From Costus lasius (taxonomy: Eukaryota; Streptophyta; Magnoliopsida; Zingiberales; Costaceae): DNA of 64,000 nt. Under the pieces are notes generated by a model. It did no database searches. It was not told the DNA's origin and saw only the letters and a list, made by a program, of their open reading frames with translations. The stretch is from the NCBI GenBank assembly GCA_027563935.2, contig CM050453.2, positions 86,278,665 to 86,342,664 on the forward strand, in the 5' to 3' direction. Made by a program: the position numbers and the translations under genes. Shown here one piece after another: positions 11,123 through 23,376 of this stretch (its first letter is position 1; each line of letters opens with the position of its first letter).

Positions 11123-14100
11123 CTAATGGTTGAGAAATCTCAAACCCATATTATTACAGTGCTTCTCATGCTTCTGCTGCGCCAGAGGCTTGGTAAGCGG
11201 GTCTGCCAGATTGTCATCTGTATGAACCTTGCAGATTTTGATCTCGCCACGATCTATGATCTCCCTGATCAAATGAAACCTTCTCTGTATGTGCTTGGAC
11301 TTCTGGTGCGACCGTGGTTCCTTTGCTTGTGCGATTGCTCCAGTGTTATCACAGAAGATAACCAAAGGATCTGCACTCGAAGGAACGACACCAAGTTCTC
11401 TCACGAACTTACGAATCCACACTGCCTCCTTGGATGCTTCCGAGGCTGCAACATACTCGGCTTCTGTTGTGGAATCAGCAACAGTTGACTGTTTGAAACT
11501 CTTCCACACCACTGCACCTCCATTCAAGCTAAAAACATAGCCTGATTGCGATCGGAAATCATCCTGGTCTGACTGGAACGAAGCGTCAGTATATCCCTCT
11601 ATACTGAGTTCTTCCTGACCACCATATATCAAGAACATATCTTTGGTTCTCCGCAGATATTTTAAAATGTTCTTGACTGCAATCCAGTGCGCCATACCTG
11701 GATTACTTTGGAAACGACTGGTCACGCTTAACCCGTAAGCGACGTCTGGGCGAGTACACAACATCGCATACATAATGGACCCAATAGCCGAAGCATAAGG
11801 CATATTGTCCATTTCATCTTTCTCAGTCTGTGTTTGTGGACACTGACTCTTCGAAAGATTCAGACCATGTCTGACTGGAAGATATCCTCGTTTAGAATTC
11901 TCTAAATGAAATCTCTCCAGGACCTTTTCGATGTAAGTACTCTGGCACAGCCCGAGAAGCCTCTTCGATCTATCCCTGTAGATCTTCACACCTAACACAT
12001 AGGCTGCTTCTCCTAGATCTTTCATCTGGAAACATTTCCTCAGCCATGCCTTAACAGCATGCATTTCAGGAATGTCATTTCCAATGATCAAGATATCATC
12101 GACGTAGAGGACTAAGAAAGTAATCACGCTCCCACTAAACCTCTTATATACACACGGGTCATCCTCGTTCTTGATGAAACCAAATTCACTGATTGATTCA
12201 TCAAAACGAATATTCCAGCTTCTAGATGCTTGCTTAAGTCCATAAATGGACTTCTTTAACTTGCATATCTTATGACGATCTGCTGGATTAGTGAAACCCT
12301 CAGGTTGTGTCATATACACATCCTCATCCAGATTTCCATTAAGGAAAGCTGTTTTCACATCCATCTGCCAGATCTCATAATCATAATATGCAGCTATCGC
12401 GAAAAGAATCCGAATAGACTTAAACATAGCTACAGGTGAGAAAGTTTCATCATAATCTATCCCGTAGATTTGTTTGAAACCTTTCGCAACTAGCCTGCCT
12501 TTATAGGTAACCACGTTACCATCCATGTCAATCTTCTTCTTGAAGATCCATTTACAGCCTATAGGGATAACTCCCGAAGGCGGATCAACCAAATCCCAAA
12601 CTTGGTTATCTGACATGGAGTCCATCTCGGCGCGCATAGCTTCAAGCCATCTCGCTGACTCCGGTCCACTGACCGCTTCCGCATAAGTGAGGGGTTCATC
12701 ATTATCAATGATGTAGACTCCGTCATAACGCTCAGGTTGTCGACGGATCCTTCCCGATCTTCGCGGTTCCCGTGATATCTGAGCCTCAGGTTGTTCAATA
12801 ACCTGATCTACTGGCTCAGGCTCATCCAACTCTGCTTGACTACTTTGTCCTTCCTCTGGATTCTCATCCAGCTTTATTTCTCTCCCACTGGCCTCTTGCA
12901 GAAGAAACTCCTTCTCAAGAAATATGGCCGTCCGAGCAACAAAAACCTTGTTCTCCTTGGGGTCGTAGAAATAATAACCCTTAGTTTCCTTAGGGTAACC
13001 GACAAAGATACATTTGTTAGATCTGCTCTCTAGTTTCCCAGAGGCGAGCTTTTTGACATAAGCCTCGCAACCCCAGATCCTGATAAATGTCAAGCTTGGC
13101 TGTTTCCCATACCATAACTCATATGGCGTCTTTGAAACGGCCTTGGATGGCACTCGGTTTAGTACCTTTGCAGCTGTTTCCAGTGCAAAACCCCAAAAGG
13201 AGTTGGGTAAAGAAGCCTGACTCATCATAGAACGAACCATATCAAGTAACGTTCTATTTCTCCTCTCGGACACACCATTCCATTGCGGTGTTCCTGGCGG
13301 AGTGAGCTGTGAGATAATCCCACACTCCTTCAGATAGTCAGTAAACGTATGACTCAAGTATTCACCACCTCGATCTGAGCGAAGTGCCTTGATATTTCAG
13401 CCTAGCTGATTCTGTACTTCATTTTTGAACTCTTTGAACTTGTCAAAAGATTCACTCTTATGTCTCATTAAAAAGACATAGCCATACCTACTGAAATCAT
13501 CAGTAAAGGTAATGAAGTACTGATAGCCACCTCTGGCATGTTTACTAAATGGCCCACACACATCACTGTGTATAAGGTCAAGTAAACCTGAAGCCCTTTG
13601 ACCTTTGTGGGGAAAAGGTGACTTCGTCATTTTACCCATCAAACAAGCTTTGCATGTATCAATCTCCTCACAGGAGAATGATCCCAGCAGTCCATGATCA
13701 TGCAACCGCTTAATGCGCTTCTTGTTAATATGGCCTAAACGACTATGCCATAGCAAGGTGCTGTCATCAGCATTCTTGGCTTTCTTAATATCAATTTGCT
13801 GTATCGAACTTTCCATGTCCAACATGTATAACCCATTGCTAATTGAACCAGTTGCATAAACAATATTATCAAAAGACAAAATACACTTTGAAATATTGCA
13901 TTCAAAGGAAAATCCCTTCCTGACAAGAGCAGGAATGGAGATAATATTTTTAGTAATACTGGGAACAAAATAACAATTGTTTAGTTCCAATACAATTCCA
14001 GATGGTAAAGAAATGAAGTAGTCTCCTACAGCAACAGCAGCAACCCGTGCCCCGTTTCCAACGCGTAGGTCCACCTCATGCTGTCCCACCTGCCTTCTTC

Positions 14101-15004
14101 TCTTGAGTTCCTGTACATTTGAACAAATGTGAACTCCACATGCAGTGTCCAACACCCATGATATAGAAGAAGAAAACATGACCTCAGTCACGAATATACC
14201 TGAGCCAGAAGCGAAGCTTCCCCTCTTATCTCCTTGGAGCGCTTTACAGTCCTTTTTCCAGTGACCCAGCTGGCCACAGTGGAAACACCTGTATTCCTTG
14301 GACCGCTTCACCTTCTGCTTCAGAGCCTTGCTGTAGCTCTTGCCGGGGGCTTTGCCCTTCTTCCCCTTCTTCTTGTTCCTTGAAGGAACCATTAAGACAG
14401 AGGTCGAAGGCTTTCCCTTCAGAGTCTCCTCAGTGGTCAAGAGCATATTCAGCAGCTCTGCCGGAGTACAATCGATTTTGTTCATATTAAAATTAATAAT
14501 GAACGCGTCGAATGAAGGCGGGAGAGACTGCAGAATAATATCCACAGCAAGCTCCTGGTTGATGGTATGCCCCAGTTTCTCTAGAGCCTCCTTGTGCCCA
14601 ATCATCTTGAGCACATGAGCTCCCACTGGGCTCCCTTCAGCCAGTTTGCTCTGAAAGAAGAGCTTCGTCAAATTATAGCGTTCAGTCCTCACCTGTGCAG
14701 CATACAACATCTTGAGGTTTGCAATCATGTCTATAGCAGACATATCCTCATGCTGACGCTGCAGCGGTGGCGTCATAGACGCTAGCATCAGGCAAGCGAC
14801 ATCAATGCTATCATTGACGTGCTTTTCATAGGCTTCCCGAACCGCCCTTGCGGCGTTCGGAGCGGGCTGAGGCGGTATCACCGTCTCGAGGACATACAGT
14901 TTCCTCTCTGCCTTAAGAACGATCTTAAGGTGTCCGAACCAGTCAGAGAAGTTCGGCCCAGCAAACTTCTCCCTTTCCAGTAGGGATCGCACATTGAAGT
15001 TCAT
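11123..15004 (-). pseudogene. Copia B gag-pol polyprotein, one internal stop
   Basis: One frame runs from the ATG at 15004 to the stop at 11123 (about 1293 codons), interrupted only by a TGA at 13399-13397. Upstream part (535 residues): capsid region 1-200, zinc knuckle CFHCGQLGHWKKDC (240-253), protease motif WVLDTACGVHIC (about 283-294), integrase zinc-binding region and the first catalytic Asp (SDVCGPF). Downstream part (744 residues from 13357): integrase catalytic Glu in GVSERRNRT, RT with FLVLYVDDILIIG (YVDD 418-421), RNase H with D591 (YTDAS), E634 (TTEAEY) and D670 (FCDN). The stop replaces an Arg codon kept in elements C (CGA) and D, so it is a C-to-T change at a CpG. The stop cuts the integrase between its first two catalytic Asp residues. 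Confidence 0.9.
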
Positions 15005-15307
15005 GGTGTTCGTTGCTGCAGGTATCTACAACAATGCAAGAACAGCAAGGTCAGTATCAATGTTAAGAATCAATCAGGACTTAAGAAAGATTCTTTTTCT
15101 CACTATTTTATCTGGCTTGAAAAATCCAACAAAACAGCCCGAAAGAGTAGAACTCTTTTAGTGAGATGGGATCCAGATTTCGTACTTGGTCTCCGCGTCC
15201 CGCTCAGGCGAGATAAGATGCACAGAGAGTACAAGCACTAATCTCCGGTAGGCAGTCCCTGCCGATCGCCAACCCGTGCGATTCCCCTTCATTTGGGCAG
15301 TCCAGCA

Positions 15308-15339
15308 GACTGTGCCAACTGAGTTGGTACAACACAGTC
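15308..15339 (-). ncRNA. Leader stem-loop module 2, element B
   Basis: Plus-strand layout: outer stem GACTGTG, inner stem CCAAC, loop TGA, inner stem GTTGG, bulge TACAA, outer stem CACAGTC. Both stems pair perfectly. The homologous module in C, A, D and F keeps the pairing with different bases (see findings). The transcript is the complement, giving a bulge of UUGUA on the 5' side. Confidence 0.6.
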
Positions 15340-15519
15340 TCTGACCCCACAGATGGCTGCCTCCATGTGCTACCATATGCGCCACATATGTAGCCTACAT
15401 GGTCAAGCTGACCCGACCTACTCCCTGGACCACCATGTGCTATGCTGAGCAACGAGAAGGGATAAATCCCTACTCTGTAACACACAGGTGTAATCCCACA
15501 CCGTCTGAAGATAGATGGA

Positions 15520-15545
15520 CGTGCCCACTGAGTGGGTACAACACG
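15520..15545 (-). ncRNA. Leader stem-loop module 3, element B
   Basis: Same architecture as module 2 within the same leader: outer stem CGTG, inner stem CCCAC, loop TGA, inner stem GTGGG, bulge TACAA, outer stem CACG. The inner stem differs from module 2 at a paired position on both sides (A-T in module 2, C-G here), while loop and bulge are identical. Confidence 0.6.
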
Positions 15546-16820
15546 GCTCCAACGATAATCAGAACAGTGAGGTTTCGCGTCAGAAGGCTTACGAGCTTGA
15601 TATTTAGCGTTGGATTTTCACGGTCTTTTTATCTTCTTCACTATCATACAATTCCTATGGTGATAGCAGAAGATAAATTAAAACATGCTGTTCTATTTAT
15701 ATAAGCAATAAAAGAAAGCATGGTTCTTATGTGGTAAAAGCCCATAGCCCTAGAAGACCTTAACCTAGTTTAAGTCTTCACTTGCTCTTCATGGGTCTTT
15801 TGCTGCTCATCTGGCCCATACCAGGGCCCAAGCGCCATCTGCAGCTCTGGTGCGCCCACCAAGAAAATGCGCCAGGTCCTAGGGTCGAACCCTAGACCTC
15901 CCACCTGGTCAAGCCACAAGCTGCATGCGCCTCTGCCAAGTGTGCTCTGTGCTCTTGTCTAATTAAATTACAAATTTAACTATCTAGACAAGATTGACAC
16001 GCAGGTCAATAACATTTTATAAATTAAAGCAATGTGATGCGCAGATCACAATAATTAATTTACAACAATTTTAAATCCCAGGCACGCAGGCCCCAGCACA
16101 GCACACAATTAATATGGGCAGCCCACATAAGACTAAATAGACAAACATATGCATCCAATCAGCAATCATGTGATCCATCATAAAAATTAAAATTTTTGAA
16201 AAACCCCATGGGATCAATTTTAATTTTTCCTTATTTGCCCTACAACCTTACAACGGTCCATTACTAGGGATCCACTCATCCATCCTAGTCAGATCCACTA
16301 CCCTTGCATGCACCAAGTCCTAACTGACTTGAGTCGACCATAAGGTCAACCATGCATGCGCCAGGGCTGAACAACCACACTGAGGTCTGGCAAGCGGGTG
16401 TGACCCCGGGCCTAACTCAGGTGCGTTCATGAGTCGTCTCAATCAGACATCGCTACACGCCTGTCTGCAGTCGACCTGTAGCCACCAGGTGCTATCGCAC
16501 AGGTGCTACCTGGTCAACCCATCAAGGCTGTCAGATGATCTGATCAGACTTTTGGATCCAACCTAGGGGGTGACTTCAACCCTAATAACCCGTCTAAGGG
16601 TTTACTGTAAGGCCTTGATCTAATGATATATGCGCAAGTGTTTAAGTTTTAAAGAAACAAAACTATTACAAGCGCATACTATGTACATGCGTCAAAATAC
16701 AACAAATGTTCTACAACAAGTATGTAGTTACGCATGTCATGAAAACATTAGATCTATTGACTAGCACATTTATGGATCACGTAAAGCATCAAGCAATCAA
16801 CATAACATACATTAAGAACC

Positions 16821-16833
16821 TGCTCTGATACCA
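16821..16833 (-). other. Primer-binding site, element B (initiator Met tRNA)
   Basis: The minus strand reads TGGTATCAGAGCA, complementary to the 3' end of plant initiator methionyl-tRNA, two bases inside the 5' LTR at 16836. This is the usual primer of plant copia elements. Confidence 0.9.
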
Positions 16834-16835
16834 AT

Positions 16836-18525
16836 TGAAGAGTCCCCTTCAAGGGGGAGCATAACCCTAAAGTGATGGCGCATATAAAACTTTGTCTTGC
16901 GGAAATTAGGGTTATAGGATCAACTTGCATGTTAAATGATCAACTCGATAAAAGGCTAATAAAGATTAATGAAAACGATCATACCATCGCCATAGCCTAG
17001 ATGTTGCCTTGGAAGCAAAGAGTCAATTGCTTCTTCTCCAAAGGGATTCGCACACAAGAGGATGATGGCAAACTCTTTGTCGCTCCTTGTGCTAGCAAGG
17101 CTCCAAAGTGTCCTTGATCGAATGGAAAGGGATGAAAACTTCTTGGCAAATTTTCTTTTCCTTCTTCGTCCACCTTCTTCACGACACAAGAGAAAACTTG
17201 TTTCGACTAGTGGAGAGGCGAGGCGAGAAGAGGCGTCAAGAAGAGAAGCGTGGAGCGTGGTCACGTTTAGAGAGTTGCTATCTAAAAATAGCATACCACC
17301 TCTCAACGTTCACATGCGCACACCAAGTCGCAAATCTCTCTTCACCCTTTTGAACCATGCGCTCATTTGAGCTGGTTCACTTTGGTTCGATTCACAAACC
17401 AAATAAGCCAAGTAACTAGTCCAAATCATAATTAAACCACAAGGTTCTTGATCTGACCGTTGATCTCTTAATGCTTCTGATCTGACCGATCTAGCATCCA
17501 ATCTCTCAATCGAAGCTTACCGATCTGAAGCCCTAATCAATCAAACATGATCAGACCAGATCTCACTTACAATTAGAGATTAAATCCCTTCAAACTGAAC
17601 TCAAACAATTCAGTCCACACGATCTGACTTAAGTAAGCCATATCATCAAATTGTGCGACCCTAAGGGTTTCCTTTAAATGTCGGTAACGATAACTTACAT
17701 TATCACGATCAGTGAGGGGTATCTAGCAACACATCACTGTCTCCCGATATAAAGGAAAGAGTCTTCCAAGACTACACCCATACCACAGCACAAGTGTGAA
17801 TCAAATCACAAGGCATGCATATTTCCTTTACCACTGGACGTTCTTATTGGACAAGCGTGTCAAGCTTGTAACTCCAATATGATGAGCATGATTAGATCAG
17901 ATGAACATAGTCACCTGGGTATGGCCATACTCTTTTCTCAATCATCTCATCCAGGGGGCCCCTTTAGAACATCACACTCCTTAAACAAGGAGACGGCAAT
18001 CCTATGTCTATCACTAGTGCCCTAACCTGACTCAAGCTCATCATCCAAGATAGTCTATAATCATTATGTTTCAAATGATATTGAACTACCTCAAAATAAT
18101 GACAATCATCATTTAGAAAACACAAGTGATCTCAAGTCAGAGGAAATGTGCCACTTGTCATATACAAGGAATATTCACATTGTGACAAACAATTGAACAT
18201 CCTAGTAGGGTCTGTCCAGTACATCCAATGTACCCATGAGTCTACATCTTATTCCATGCTCGAAGCATCCTATAAGATTAGAACACATATTAGTCTTAAC
18301 CATATCAAGGCTGTCTCATGTTCACCAAGATACATCGACTAAGGACTTAACTGCATGTCAGCCTAGCTAAACAGCTTTGAGACATTATTCAGAAGAACAT
18401 ATATTGCAGCAGACAATGTAGCTAACTGAATAACAACCATGCCTTTATAAACATAACAGTTTATTACATGATACAGATACATTCCCACAGGCCTCAAACA
18501 TTAGCCTTAAGGGCATACCCCAACA
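16836..18525 (-). repeat. 5' LTR of copia element B
   Basis: 1690 bp, the promoter-bearing LTR of this minus-strand element, with one substitution found relative to 9413-11102. I could not identify a strong TATA box by eye; an AT-rich TATTTTTAG on the minus strand near 17283-17292 is a weak candidate. Confidence 0.95.
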
Positions 18526-19642
18526 GTGTGCAACTCTTCTTGGTGCTTGTATTCATGGGTCCACACACATTGTTGTGTAATAGATCCAATCAAGCCACTT
18601 ATCCTTCAACCCTTTTGGTCAAGGCAGCATCTATCACTTTGTTCCTTTGAATAAGGCTCACATTTATCATAATCCTAAAAGGATAATGATCCCAATAGTC
18701 CATGGACCTTTGGATGTGACCATTGTTCTATGGTTCAAGAGACAATGCTATAAGAGGGTATTTATTGAATCATTGGATCTGATCTCGTGTTACATATGGA
18801 ACTACAAACTATTATCATCTATATCACTTCAATAGAACATCTCATATTTAAAGAAAAATATCATTTATTATTTCAAACTGAAATCCTTTCCAAAAGGAAT
18901 AATGTTCTAATACATAAGCTGATACATAATAGCAAAGTTCTAGATAAAGTCTTCAAGGCAGTGGGATGATATCAACAGCAGCATCCAATGCTCCGTCTCT
19001 AACACGAGAGTCGATCCCACCAAGCCTGATCGTCCTACTTCTTTTGAGCTCTTGCACATGTAAAACATATGTGAGTCTCACATGCGGTACCCAGTACCCA
19101 TGATCAAGAAGTAGACATAAAGACATCGGTAACACAATACCTGAAGCGGATGGATTACATCCCTTCTTCTTCGCCATGCTCTTCTTGGCCCTTAATTCTC
19201 TTCGAAATACTCATGCATTCCCAGTCTTCTGAAGTATTAGCTTCGAAGATACAGAATCATAGTTATTCTCAGATTTAGGCATACACTCTGAAGATCCAAC
19301 AGAACTTTCCTAATCATTATCTATAGAGCATGGTGTGAAGAGACCTTTGAGATGTATGATAAGATCATAAATCCCCATCTCATCACACTCAACCTTGACC
19401 TCTGGGGTCATGCACTCTAAGACAAGAGCAGTGTACTGTTTGTTATCTTCACAATGTTCAAGATAGACATTCCACTCACACTCAGTAGTAAAATACATAC
19501 TGGGCTAGGATGGAGGTCTTTCAAGAAGATGCACTTTATTTTCTTGTTCGAGTATCTTGGACAAAATCTTGAACCACTTTGTCCAATTTGTCCCATCCAA
19601 TTTGTTTTTATAAAGTTTCAATCTTAGATTAGGAGATGCCAT
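18526..19642 (-). pseudogene. Copia A gag-protease-integrase N-part, decayed
   Basis: The minus strand from the ATG at 19642 reads MASPNLRLKLYKNKLDGTNW and continues into KWFKIL and HLLERPPS, then hits a TAG. The frame continues with YTALVLECMTPEVK and IIHLKGLF, matching the gag N-terminal half of the other copia elements. A decayed protease block lies near 18960-19110 (GTACETHIC region), and NVCGPMNTSTKKS near 18540-18580 is the start of the integrase core (usual DVCGPM). The sequence stops at 18526, where element B is inserted, and resumes at 9412. Frameshifts and stops occur throughout. Confidence 0.75.
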
Positions 19643-21112
19643 CTACAATAAGCAAATAAGTAAGATAAGTACAATGATAAAGCATTTAACTAGGACTTTA
19701 ATTAAATGCTATGCTCCCACTATTTCCAAAATAAGTTGACAGCTCTCAAACTCAACATGGAAAGAAGTGAGTAGGATCCTAATTTCACATGAGATCTCCG
19801 CGACTCACGAGGGTGAGTTGGGATGCACAGAGTGATCTCATGCTTCTTTAGGTAGGCATGCTAGCCAATTGTGCCGTGCACAATTCCTCTTAGTTAAGAT
19901 AGACTAGGCGCCCTGTGTCCAACGAGGGCTGGATACAACACAGAACCCTATCCTCTCAACAACTGCCTCTAGTGATTCATCATGTCTGTGACATATGAAA
20001 AACTAGTCAAGTCTGATCCTAACCATTATGCCCAGGGTCAACGAGTTTCCTTGCGAAGGCGTGCCCGGTTAAAACGGACTGGGGAAACCATTGCCACCAC
20101 ACACCTTCTAAAGATAAGTGGGTGTGTCCCACGAGGGTGGGAAACAGTTCACAACACCACCGATCAATAGTTTGATGAGGGCTACGCGTTAGAAGGCTAT
20201 CGACTTGATATTAATTGAGAGTTTTGCATGTTTATTTTATTCTTTTCTAGCATGCAGTTTTCCTATGGTTATGGCAGCAAAGGAGAAACATCACAGGTAT
20301 GCTATGGACAGAATAACAAACCATCACAGGCATGCCAGTTTGGTTGATATGGTCATACCCCTTTTCATACACATAACTTGTCACGAGCCATGTGACATGT
20401 TATCGTGCATCCAAGGGTTGCGAGTCCCTATAGTAGATCAACCCATGCCAAAATCCGAAAGCATGTGTCCTTCCTTCAATCGCAAGTCCATCACCATGCT
20501 TCCAAAGCTGACGCCACTACTGACTTCAGTTGAAGAAGATTCCTTGTTATCAAGATGAAGCCTTAACCTATCTTCTAATCTATTCTCAAACAAGATGGAA
20601 AACTTACATCAAGATAGGGATATAACCACACGCAGGTGGAAGGAGATTTTACAAGCATTCATCACAAGTGGAAACATGCTTCCACATCACAACACAGGAG
20701 GCACTCGCTATGACCATATCAACCCAATCAAGTGGCGCATGTAAAATTTGAAAAAGCTGGGAACATCAAATTTTAGCCCCTTATGCGCCATCATCATCCA
20801 AAGCACTCTCTTAAACAAATTTATGCTAAAATTTAGATCAAGTTCCATGATGATTTCATAGACCCTATCGGCTGGCAGTTTTGTCAGATCAAGAGACCCG
20901 GCCAGTCCGAAGACACAATGCCTGTCCTACTTGACAAAACCACGTGCGCCTTTGGCCTTAAATCAATCATAAACAAAATCCAAATTTCAGCCATAAAGAT
21001 GAGAAGAGAGGTTTGGATGAAACGCTTTCTAGGTGAAACGCGCATGGATAGAACAAAAATTTTCCAAAAATTTTTCATACAAGGAAATGTACACCTTATG
21101 TTTCTCGCAAGT
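19643..21112 (-). promoter_or_regulatory. 5' leader of copia element A with stem-loop modules
   Basis: Non-coding leader of about 1.5 kb between primer site and gag. Module 1 (19803-19818) is ACTCAC-GAGG-GTGAGT, a perfect 6-bp stem. Module 2 (19913-19943) is CTGTGT / CCAAC-GAGG-GCTGG / bulge ATACA / ACACAG. Module 3 (20127-20142) is TCCCAC-GAGG-GTGGGA. Order and distance from the gag start (about 160, 270 and 485 nt) match elements B and D although the surrounding sequence has diverged. The rest of the leader shows no gene. Confidence 0.6.
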
Positions 21113-21125
21113 AGCTCTGAAACCA
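21113..21125 (-). other. Primer-binding site, element A (one mismatch)
   Basis: The minus strand reads TGGTTTCAGAGCT, one base away from the initiator-Met primer site TGGTATCAGAGC, just inside the 5' LTR at 21127. The change fits the general decay of element A. Confidence 0.8.
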
Positions 21126-21126
21126 C

Positions 21127-23376
21127 TGTTGGGGAATACCGGGTGTAATTTAAAATTTTGCAGTCCCAAGATGCAGCGGAAGAATCATTACACCCGAAAC
21201 ATATTCCTTTCCCAAGGATCCATGCAAGAGAGAAGACACAAGGATGTGTTAGAGATGCACCTCTTTTGCTTGCCGAGATGTTGTAGCCATGTTGAAGGCG
21301 CCCAAGTGTTCGCCCTCTACAAGTATCCACGCGTCGACCGTCTCAACGTTGCTCCCTTCCACGCTTGGTACTAGCCTCGGGAAGAGAATCAAGCCTTAGG
21401 ATATCTTCAACTCACTTGCGCCACCTTCAAGGGAAGTTGCGCCAAGAGAGGGGATGGAGAAGATGATGCCACCAAGCTATCCTTGTCCTTGCGCCAAGGA
21501 GATGATGGGACTTGCGGCTATGGAAGAAGATGAAGACGTCAAGCACTCCTCCTTCTTGCGCCAAGGAGAGAGGAAGAAGTGGATGCTTGCGGCTACAAGG
21601 AGGAAGAAGGTTGTGTCACCCCTATGCACTCTCGCCCTTATGCTTGCGCCACTAGCCTTTGCCCTTGCCTCTTGATGTGCTCACGCCTCCAAGGAGTTGT
21701 GCTCATGAGCCAACCACACAAGAGGGGCGGCAAGGGTCCTATTTGTAGGACAATAGGTGGCTAGGGCAATGGCTAGGATCTTGCCAAGTGTATGGCTAGG
21801 ATGAGGAATCTTGAGGCATGGAAAGTCTCCAAGACTTTACCATAAACCCCATTCAACCTATCCATAAATGTCCAAGCACTATATCAGCCCAAGACATGCC
21901 ACAAAAGCATTCTTACCATTAAAGGAGAAAGGGCTAGGCGCAACATGCAAGAGGAATTCGGCTAGGGTGGTGTCTTGGGAGAAATTGGGGTTTGAGGTAA
22001 GGAAAGTCTCAAAGACTTTACCATATACCTATTCCCTTCCATCCATAAGCACCTAGGAACTTCCCATAAAAGTTCTCAAGCCATATCAGCCCCAAGACTT
22101 GCCTTAGAGGCAAGCATTCCATCAAGGGAAAAAGGGCAAGGCGCCATTTACTTCCTTAATGAAGCAAAAACGCCCACTTCACCCCATTATGCCCTTAGGT
22201 GCCAATGGGGTGAAGACTTCTCCCCCATTATACCCTTTTAGCTAATTCACTCTTCATGACAACAAATTATTGGGCCTCATTGGGTAATGAGCTAGCCCAA
22301 ACTTCATGGCATGGGTTGATTAAGCCATTGGATCCAATCCACTGTAACCCTAATCCAAATGTGACCAATCTAGGTCAATTTTGGATCAGCCTGCCAAAAA
22401 TGAAGTTTGGCTCCAATAACTTTCTTCCAACTCATCAGGCCCTTTGGCGCTGATGAAATCTTCCAAATGGATCCAAGTTATCCAATAACTTGATCCTAAG
22501 GCTTCTGATTAAAGCAACGTCAAGAGTCTATTGCGTGTGACCCCGTAGGATCCATATGACGATGGCAATGATGTAAACATCATAAGTAGTGAGGGGTATC
22601 TAGCAACACATCACTAGTACCCATGTCATAGGACTTAAGTCATATGGCAACAACTCCCTAACAAGCAATGAGGATTCCCATGCATTATATATATCCCTTT
22701 TCCTGAACTGATATCCCTCCATTAGATTAGTCTCAAGTTTATTAATCCAATATATTGGTCATGACTCAATCAGTGTGGCCACACATTCCTGTCATGCACC
22801 AATGAGGTGGGGCGCCCCAGAGTGGATATCATGCTTCCTCTGAAAGAAGGGGCAAATCCTACTATTGGTCATCCATGTCTCTACATAACTTATGACATGC
22901 CCAATGACAATCGTTTTGGTCTCCCAATTACAGAGAGACGTAAGACTGCATCAAAGTATATCCATCATCAAATCTATACATGAATACCTCAAGTCTAAGG
23001 ATCAATGCAAACCTCTTGCATGTGAGATTAACTTGTTGACTAGACAAGTCAATCCTCACGGTGGATCACTCCAGTGCATCCAATGCACCTGTATGTCTGC
23101 GTTACTGTGCCCCACACCTAACCAGCCCATACACCAGTCTCACATGTACCAAAGCTGTCCCATATCTGCTAAGGTACCTTGACTAGGGATAGCTTATGAG
23201 AATGGATCCAACCAAACTCCTGGGACATTATTTATGCAACTCAATACATCAACGCAAGTAGAGAAATCTGCATAATAACAACCATGCCTTTGTAAAGAAT
23301 AGTAATTCTATCAAAGTACATTCAAACAATGCCTAACCATGTCCATACATTGGTCTGCAGGGCATATACACCATCA
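21127..23376 (-). repeat. 5' LTR of copia element A
   Basis: 2250 bp, paired with 5004-7254. The plus-strand right end reads ATACACCATCA instead of ATACACCAACA. Scattered substitutions against the other LTR make this pair clearly older than the LTR pair of B. Confidence 0.9.

Larger units (their letters stand above)
15005..16820 (-). promoter_or_regulatory. Long 5' leader of element B with stem-loop modules
   Basis: About 1.8 kb of non-coding RNA leader lies between the primer site and the gag start. It includes the block AGTGAGATGGGATCC near 15160, conserved next to gag in C, D and F. Two stem-loop modules lie at 15308-15339 and 15520-15545 (listed separately). A perfect short hairpin AAAGAGT-AGA-ACTCTTT lies near 15142-15158. 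In other retroelements leaders of this kind carry packaging and dimerisation signals; that role is inferred here. The small open frames here are shadows. Confidence 0.6.
9413..18525 (-). mobile_element. Copia element B (Angela-like), young and nearly intact
   Basis: A complete 9113-bp LTR retrotransposon with two 1690-bp LTRs, primer site, leader, polyprotein and polypurine tract. It is flanked by a perfect 5-bp target duplication GTGTG (9408-9412 and 18526-18530). The LTRs align without gaps (offset 7423), and I found one substitution by eye (G at 10946, A at 18369). Near-identical LTRs mean recent insertion, since both LTRs are copied from one template. It lies inside the integrase region of element A. 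The gag N-terminus (LLEREKFAGPNFSDW) resembles the Angela/BARE lineage from memory. Confidence 0.95.
5004..23376 (-). mobile_element. Copia element A (Angela-like), degraded, split by element B
   Basis: LTRs of about 2.25 kb at 5004-7254 and 21127-23376 flank a minus-strand copia internal region. Without element B the element is about 9.3 kb. The ends are TGTTGG...CCAACA on the left and TGTTGG...CCATCA on the right. The bases next to it are GTCAT on the left and ACTAA on the right, so no target duplication is visible. The coding region is badly decayed, and element B sits inside its integrase. The gag start and leader layout match elements B-F, so it belongs to the same broad copia lineage but to a separate, older family. 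Confidence 0.85.

Noticed and set aside
12559..12798. Antisense and off-phase frames inside the copia pol regions (for example 12559-12798, 12791-13033, 29213-29440, 42866-43192, 53208-53390)
   Set aside because: They are shadows of the polyprotein frame and recur at homologous places in each element.
15005..16820. Long leader considered as host intergenic DNA or an intron
   Set aside because: It sits between primer site and gag in all five copia elements and contains blocks conserved between them.
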